In this document: positions 5,311-7,696 of the stretch, in pieces
How the letters are laid out: every line of letters starts with the position of its first letter
Numbering within the stretch: position 1 is the stretch's first letter
Source of the DNA: JAPLVB01 sp964353635
GTDB taxonomy: Archaea > Aenigmatarchaeota > Aenigmatarchaeia > QMZP01
NCBI GenBank assembly: GCA_964353635.1
Contig: CAYGVS010000037.1
Location: 1-7,696, forward strand
Length of the DNA stretch: 7,696 nucleotides
Direction: 5' to 3'
Position numbers and translations under genes: made by a program
The notes under the pieces: model-generated
Told to the model about the DNA's origin: nothing
The model's input: only the letters and a program-made list of their open reading frames with translations
The model's database searches: none

Positions 5311-5967
5311 ATGAAGCCTCTTGATGTCTACAGGCGCCTGCTGAAGGCTTACGGCCCGCAGGGCTGGTGGCCCATGCAGAACGGTTTTTACCCTCCTGAG
5401 TGGGAGGTTTGCGTGGGGGCGGTCCTCACCCAGAACACGAACTGGAGGAATGTGGAGAAAGCGCTTAAAGAGCTGAGAGAAGCAGGGGTTGTCACGCCAG
5501 GGAAAACCCTGAAAGTGAAGAACCATCTTCTGAAGAACTTCATCCGCTCCTCAGGATACTATACCCAGAAGTCGCACAGGCTCAAGGCTCTTGCCGAACT
5601 GGTCTCCCAGTTCGAGGGGGAGAAGGATTTCCTGAAAGGGATTGACAGGAAGGACCTGCTCCTGGTAAAGGGGATAGGGCCTGAAACTGCTGATTCCATA
5701 CTTCTCTACGCAGCAGGGAAGAAGTTCTTTGTTGTGGACGCCTACACAAGGAGGGTATTCTCGAGGTTCGGGATGATAAAGGAGAAGTGGGAATACGAGA
5801 AGATACGCTTGTTCTTCGAGAAGAACCTTCCAATGGAGGCTGATGTTTACAAGGAGTTCCACGGCCTTATAGTAAGGCATGCAAAGGACAGGTGCAGGAA
5901 AGCGCCTCTATGCAATCTATGCCCGCTCTCAGGGCCGTGCAAATATTCCAGAAGGAGGAAAAGGTAG
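5311..5967 (+). CDS. Endonuclease III-related DNA glycosylase, COG2231/MagIII-like, with Fe-S cluster
   Basis: This is a helix-hairpin-helix base-excision-repair glycosylase. The 218-residue protein shows the WWPMQ...EWEVCVGAVLTQNTNWRNVEKAL start (19-52) typical of the COG2231 branch. It has an HhH, LLLVKGIGPETADS (116-129), the catalytic Asp143 in VVDAYTRRVF, and a C-terminal Fe-S loop of C195-x5-C201-x2-C204-x5-C210. Where E. coli Nth has its lyase lysine (GVGRKTA), this protein has GIGPETA, so Glu125 replaces Lys. That fits a monofunctional glycosylase, for example for alkylated purines, rather than a bifunctional endonuclease III. The ATG at 5311 is chosen over the GTG at 5239 because homology starts there and TTTTAA (5283-5288) lies about 26 nt upstream, consistent with a leaderless mRNA. 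A T7 run at 5972-5978 follows the stop. Confidence 0.88.
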   Translation: MKPLDVYRRLLKAYGPQGWWPMQNGFYPPEWEVCVGAVLTQNTNWRNVEKALKELREAGVVTPGKTLKVKNHLLKNFIRSSGYYTQKSHRLKALAELVSQFEGEKDFLKGIDRKDLLLVKGIGPETADSILLYAAGKKFFVVDAYTRRVFSRFGMIKEKWEYEKIRLFFEKNLPMEADVYKEFHGLIVRHAKDRCRKAPLCNLCPLSGPCKYSRRRKR

Positions 5968-5968
5968 C

Positions 5969-6925
5969 TTATTTTTTTGGCAAAGGCTTATCGTCTATGT
6001 ACAAGAAATTCTTGCCTGTCTTGAAGAATCCGTTTCTGTACGAGCCACATATCTCCATCAGGGTGTTGTTTTCCCTGTCGTATTTCATCCCGAATGCCTG
6101 GAACGGCACCTCATTATTGTCCAGGAGATTATAAAGCTCATCGGGGGTTATCCCCACACCAATGTCCTTTCCCGGCTCCCCATAGAAAGTCCCAGACCCT
6201 GTCCTGATGCCTATCAAATCAAAATCGCCTTTCTGCTTCATTGTGACTACTGTTCGGCCCTTTTCCTTGGCATATAATGAATCTATCCCAACAACCAGTT
6301 TGTAGTTCTTCCCTGCGCCCTCCCTGTAAGAATTTTCAGGCATCGGAAGAATCCCCCATTCTGCAGGGTTCTGGTTGAACCCTTTTATGTAAACTTCCGC
6401 TTTGACCAGCCCCTTTTTGATTCTCTCGGCATCTTCTTTTGATTCTTCTACCAGCCTGTTTGTTTCTTCCCGGTCCTTCTCTCTCAATTCTTCCAGTGTA
6501 TAGTTGGGTGTTTCGCAGCCTGACAAAAGCCAAGAGCCAACACCAAGTGCTAAGGCAGCACTAAGGCCTGCGTAACCGACTTTTTTCCATAAGCTGCCTG
6601 ATTCCTTGTAAGGCTTGTAAGGCGTTTCCTGGGGCATGATTTTTCTCTTGGGAAAGCCGCTCTCTGGATCTAAGCAGTTGTTTTTAATGTCTTGCAAATA
6701 AAAATGAGCTCCCCCGAATGGGACTACCATGGCTTTTTGCGGATGTTCTGCTTTCTTAGCGTTCAGAGCTTGCTTTTTAAAAAACTCTTCTCTTTCCTCA
6801 GGGGAAATCCCCCTTTTAGATTTTTCCCCTTTGTGGGGGTCTTTCTTTGGCTTTTCTGCCGAAACAACTCTGTCTATGTATTGTCTCTTCGCTTCCTGAT
6901 TGGTGGAATAATCTCTGTCTCTCAT
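5969..6925 (-). CDS. Single-pass membrane protein with internal lipobox-like Cys, unknown function
   Basis: I do not recognise this 318-residue protein. The first 115 residues are strongly charged and contain a short neutral patch, MVVPFGGAHFYLQD (66-79). A single membrane helix spans about 117-136 and ends in LLSGC (133-137), which resembles a lipobox followed by Glu. A Glu/Lys/Arg-rich coiled-coil-like stretch runs 143-176, then a beta-rich domain of about 140 residues with many Gly and Asp. The predicted layout is basic N-terminus inside, coiled coil and C-terminal domain outside. A lipobox 137 residues from the start is unusual: either the cysteine is fortuitous or the N-terminal part is cleaved. 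The start is supported by GGTGA at 6929-6933 (minus strand), 3 nt before the ATG, and a TATA element at 6978-6985. Confidence 0.7.
   Translation of the reverse strand: MRDRDYSTNQEAKRQYIDRVVSAEKPKKDPHKGEKSKRGISPEEREEFFKKQALNAKKAEHPQKAMVVPFGGAHFYLQDIKNNCLDPESGFPKRKIMPQETPYKPYKESGSLWKKVGYAGLSAALALGVGSWLLSGCETPNYTLEELREKDREETNRLVEESKEDAERIKKGLVKAEVYIKGFNQNPAEWGILPMPENSYREGAGKNYKLVVGIDSLYAKEKGRTVVTMKQKGDFDLIGIRTGSGTFYGEPGKDIGVGITPDELYNLLDNNEVPFQAFGMKYDRENNTLMEICGSYRNGFFKTGKNFLYIDDKPLPKK
5972..5978 (+). terminator. T-run terminator after the DNA glycosylase
   Basis: Seven consecutive T residues begin 5 nt after the glycosylase stop, without a stem-loop, as is usual for archaeal termination. The same bases encode the last lysines of the convergent membrane-protein gene, whose stop lies one base from the glycosylase stop. 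Confidence 0.45.
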
Positions 6926-6977
6926 GCTTCACCTTCATACAAAGCGTCACCTATAATTGATGACAAACAAATTACTA

Positions 6978-6985
6978 TTTATAAA
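6978..6985 (-). promoter_or_regulatory. TATA box for the membrane-protein gene
   Basis: TTTATAAA lies about 55 nt before the ATG at 6925 on the minus strand. The predicted leader of about 30 nt carries the GGTGA ribosome binding site, unlike the nearly leaderless genes around it. Confidence 0.45.
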
Positions 6986-7023
6986 TAAATTATTTAAGGC
7001 TGCTGTGTCATCTTAAGACTTAT

Positions 7024-7314
7024 TCACCTAGGCCTGCAAGCTCCTGTTCCATTCGAAATGTTGCAGTAATAACCTGTAGGGCACTGGAAGCCGGAGAAGC
7101 ACTCGCAAATCTTGGCGCAGCCTGCCGCGATGCATGGCTCTCCAGAAGGCTCTCCGGTGCAATAGGAGCCGCATTCGTTCCAGGTCCCGTCAGAATCCTC
7201 ACAGAGCTCCTTTGTCATCTCCTGCCTGAAGGCAGTCGGGTAGAGGATGGATATGGCAAGAACCGAAGCGATGATGGCTGCGGCCGCTATAAGAAGGATG
7301 TCTTTAGGGTCCAT
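7024..7314 (-). CDS. Small cysteine-rich membrane-anchored extracellular protein
   Basis: The 96-residue protein begins with a short N-terminus (MDPKD) and a hydrophobic signal-anchor helix (about 6-25). An extracellular part follows with ten cysteines at 38, 48, 52, 61, 66, 70, 72, 78, 84 and 93, enough for five disulfides. The TWNECGSYC start and the C-x-C before a GY-rich end loosely resemble trypsin-inhibitor-like (TIL) domains and Cys-rich modules I associate with DPANN surface proteins. Two overlapping N-glycosylation sequons, N85-I-S and N88-G-T, are present. There is no SD. A TATA element at 7345-7352 (minus strand) predicts a leader of about 8 nt. It may be a surface stabiliser, a protease inhibitor or a binding module; function is not shown. 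Confidence 0.7.
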   Translation of the reverse strand: MDPKDILLIAAAAIIASVLAISILYPTAFRQEMTKELCEDSDGTWNECGSYCTGEPSGEPCIAAGCAKICECFSGFQCPTGYYCNISNGTGACRPR

Positions 7315-7344
7315 GAATATATGTATCTCATGCGCAAATAAAGG

Positions 7345-7352
7345 AATTTATA
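7345..7352 (-). promoter_or_regulatory. TATA box for the cysteine-rich protein gene
   Basis: On the minus strand this reads TATAAATT, centred about 34 nt before the ATG at 7314. The rest of the 7315-7451 gap shows no gene or stem-loop that I can support. Confidence 0.45.
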
Positions 7353-7451
7353 GCCAACAGGGAGCAGATGGGTGGGCATAGTCTACGGTTTTCTCTGTTC
7401 CAATTTTTCTTTGCATAATTTCGCCCGGCTGTGGCTGAATTTAAGAACGAA

Positions 7452-7696
7452 TTAGCATTGAGCGAGAATCGACATCGTGTTTTCAACGACACCACCTGCA
7501 TTAATACACTCTGGTGAGTTGTCAACCCAAGTAAAATGTTCATATCCATTAAGCAGGCACCTCACGAGAACTCTAGGACGGAAACACACACCATTAACCT
7601 CTATGTTTCCTTGCACATCAAGTTTTTGGCTTGGACTCGCCGTCCCGATGCCGACGTTGCCGCCGGTTGTAACAAATAAAGCATTATTTTGAAGGC
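7452..7696 (-). CDS. C-terminal end of a GNVGIGT-repeat (tail-fibre/S74-type) surface protein, partial
   Basis: The gene enters from beyond the window's right edge and ends at the TAA at 7452-7454, leaving 80 codons. It opens with ALFVTTGGNVGIGTASP followed by SQKLDVQGNIEVNG. This is the recurring signature of phage-tail-fibre-like and surface proteins that normally lead into an intramolecular-chaperone (S74) domain. Here a short Cys-containing tail of about 43 residues follows instead, with the end SILAQC and four cysteines in all. The absence of an S74-like domain at this terminus suggests a different C-terminal capping module or a truncation. The product should be an extended fibre exposed on the cell or a virus particle. 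The call rests on the motif alone. Confidence 0.8.
   Translation of the reverse strand, partial: LQNNALFVTTGGNVGIGTASPSQKLDVQGNIEVNGVCFRPRVLVRCLLNGYEHFTWVDNSPECINAGGVVENTMSILAQC

Noticed and set aside
5167..5526. Minus-strand ORF of 119 codons overlapping the glycosylase start
   Set aside because: It overlaps the conserved N-terminus of the glycosylase and the small ORF in another frame, and has no start signals.
5879..6277. Plus-strand ORF of 132 codons after the glycosylase
   Set aside because: It starts inside the Fe-S cluster codons in another frame and runs antisense to the membrane-protein gene.
6692..6988. Hydrophobic plus-strand ORF of 98 codons resembling a membrane protein
   Set aside because: It is antisense to the charged N-terminus of the membrane-protein gene; its Phe/Leu richness mirrors Lys/Glu codons on the other strand.
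7328..7549. Minus-strand ORF of 73 codons
   Set aside because: It overlaps the GNVGIGT gene in another frame, and the GNVGIGT frame is clearly the coding one.

Overview
The window looks like a piece of an archaeal genome. The evidence is a run of archaeal/eukaryotic-type ribosomal proteins (L7Ae, S28e, L24e), an XPD/Rad3-type helicase, diphthine synthase (DphB), TATA-box promoters about 25-40 nt upstream of start codons, and Shine-Dalgarno (SD) sequences of the GGAGG/GGTGAT type. The small cysteine-rich membrane-anchored protein and the 'GNVGIGT' surface-fibre protein at the right end are typical of DPANN archaea in my experience. The lineage is inferred, not proven.

Left part (1-2394, plus strand, GC-rich). 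It holds the C-terminal two-thirds of an XPD-family helicase, whose frame is closed by a stop at position 7, followed by the ribosomal cluster rpl7ae - rps28e - rpl24e. Each ribosomal gene has its own TATA-like element. The L7Ae leader folds into two hairpins, the second of which pairs with the start of the ribosome binding site. The L24e leader carries a long-looped inverted repeat and a five-codon upstream ORF with a perfect GGTGAT site.

Middle (2395-3446, AT-richer). Two unrecognised genes diverge from a promoter region at 2652-2849. One is an 81-residue helical protein on the minus strand. The other is a 223-residue soluble protein on the plus strand, whose 3' end runs 75 nt into dphB on the opposite strand. 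This block lies where many archaea carry ndk and infB after L24e, and it may be inserted.

Right-middle (3447-5967). A minus-strand set reads, in transcription order, a 38-residue small ORF, a pentein-fold (arginine/agmatine deiminase-like) enzyme and dphB. The pentein and dphB genes each have a TATA element placed for nearly leaderless transcription. Diverging from them, next to a perfect 12-bp palindromic TATA element, is a Fe-S endonuclease III-related DNA glycosylase of the COG2231/MagIII type that lacks the lyase lysine.

Right end (5969-7696, minus strand). Three cell-surface-like genes follow: a single-pass membrane protein with an internal lipobox-like Cys, a small signal-anchored protein with ten cysteines, and the C-terminal end of a GNVGIGT-repeat (tail-fibre-like) protein that continues past the window. 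Translation, DNA repair and surface functions sit side by side, with no sign of one large operon. I found no tRNA, rRNA, CRISPR array or transposase.
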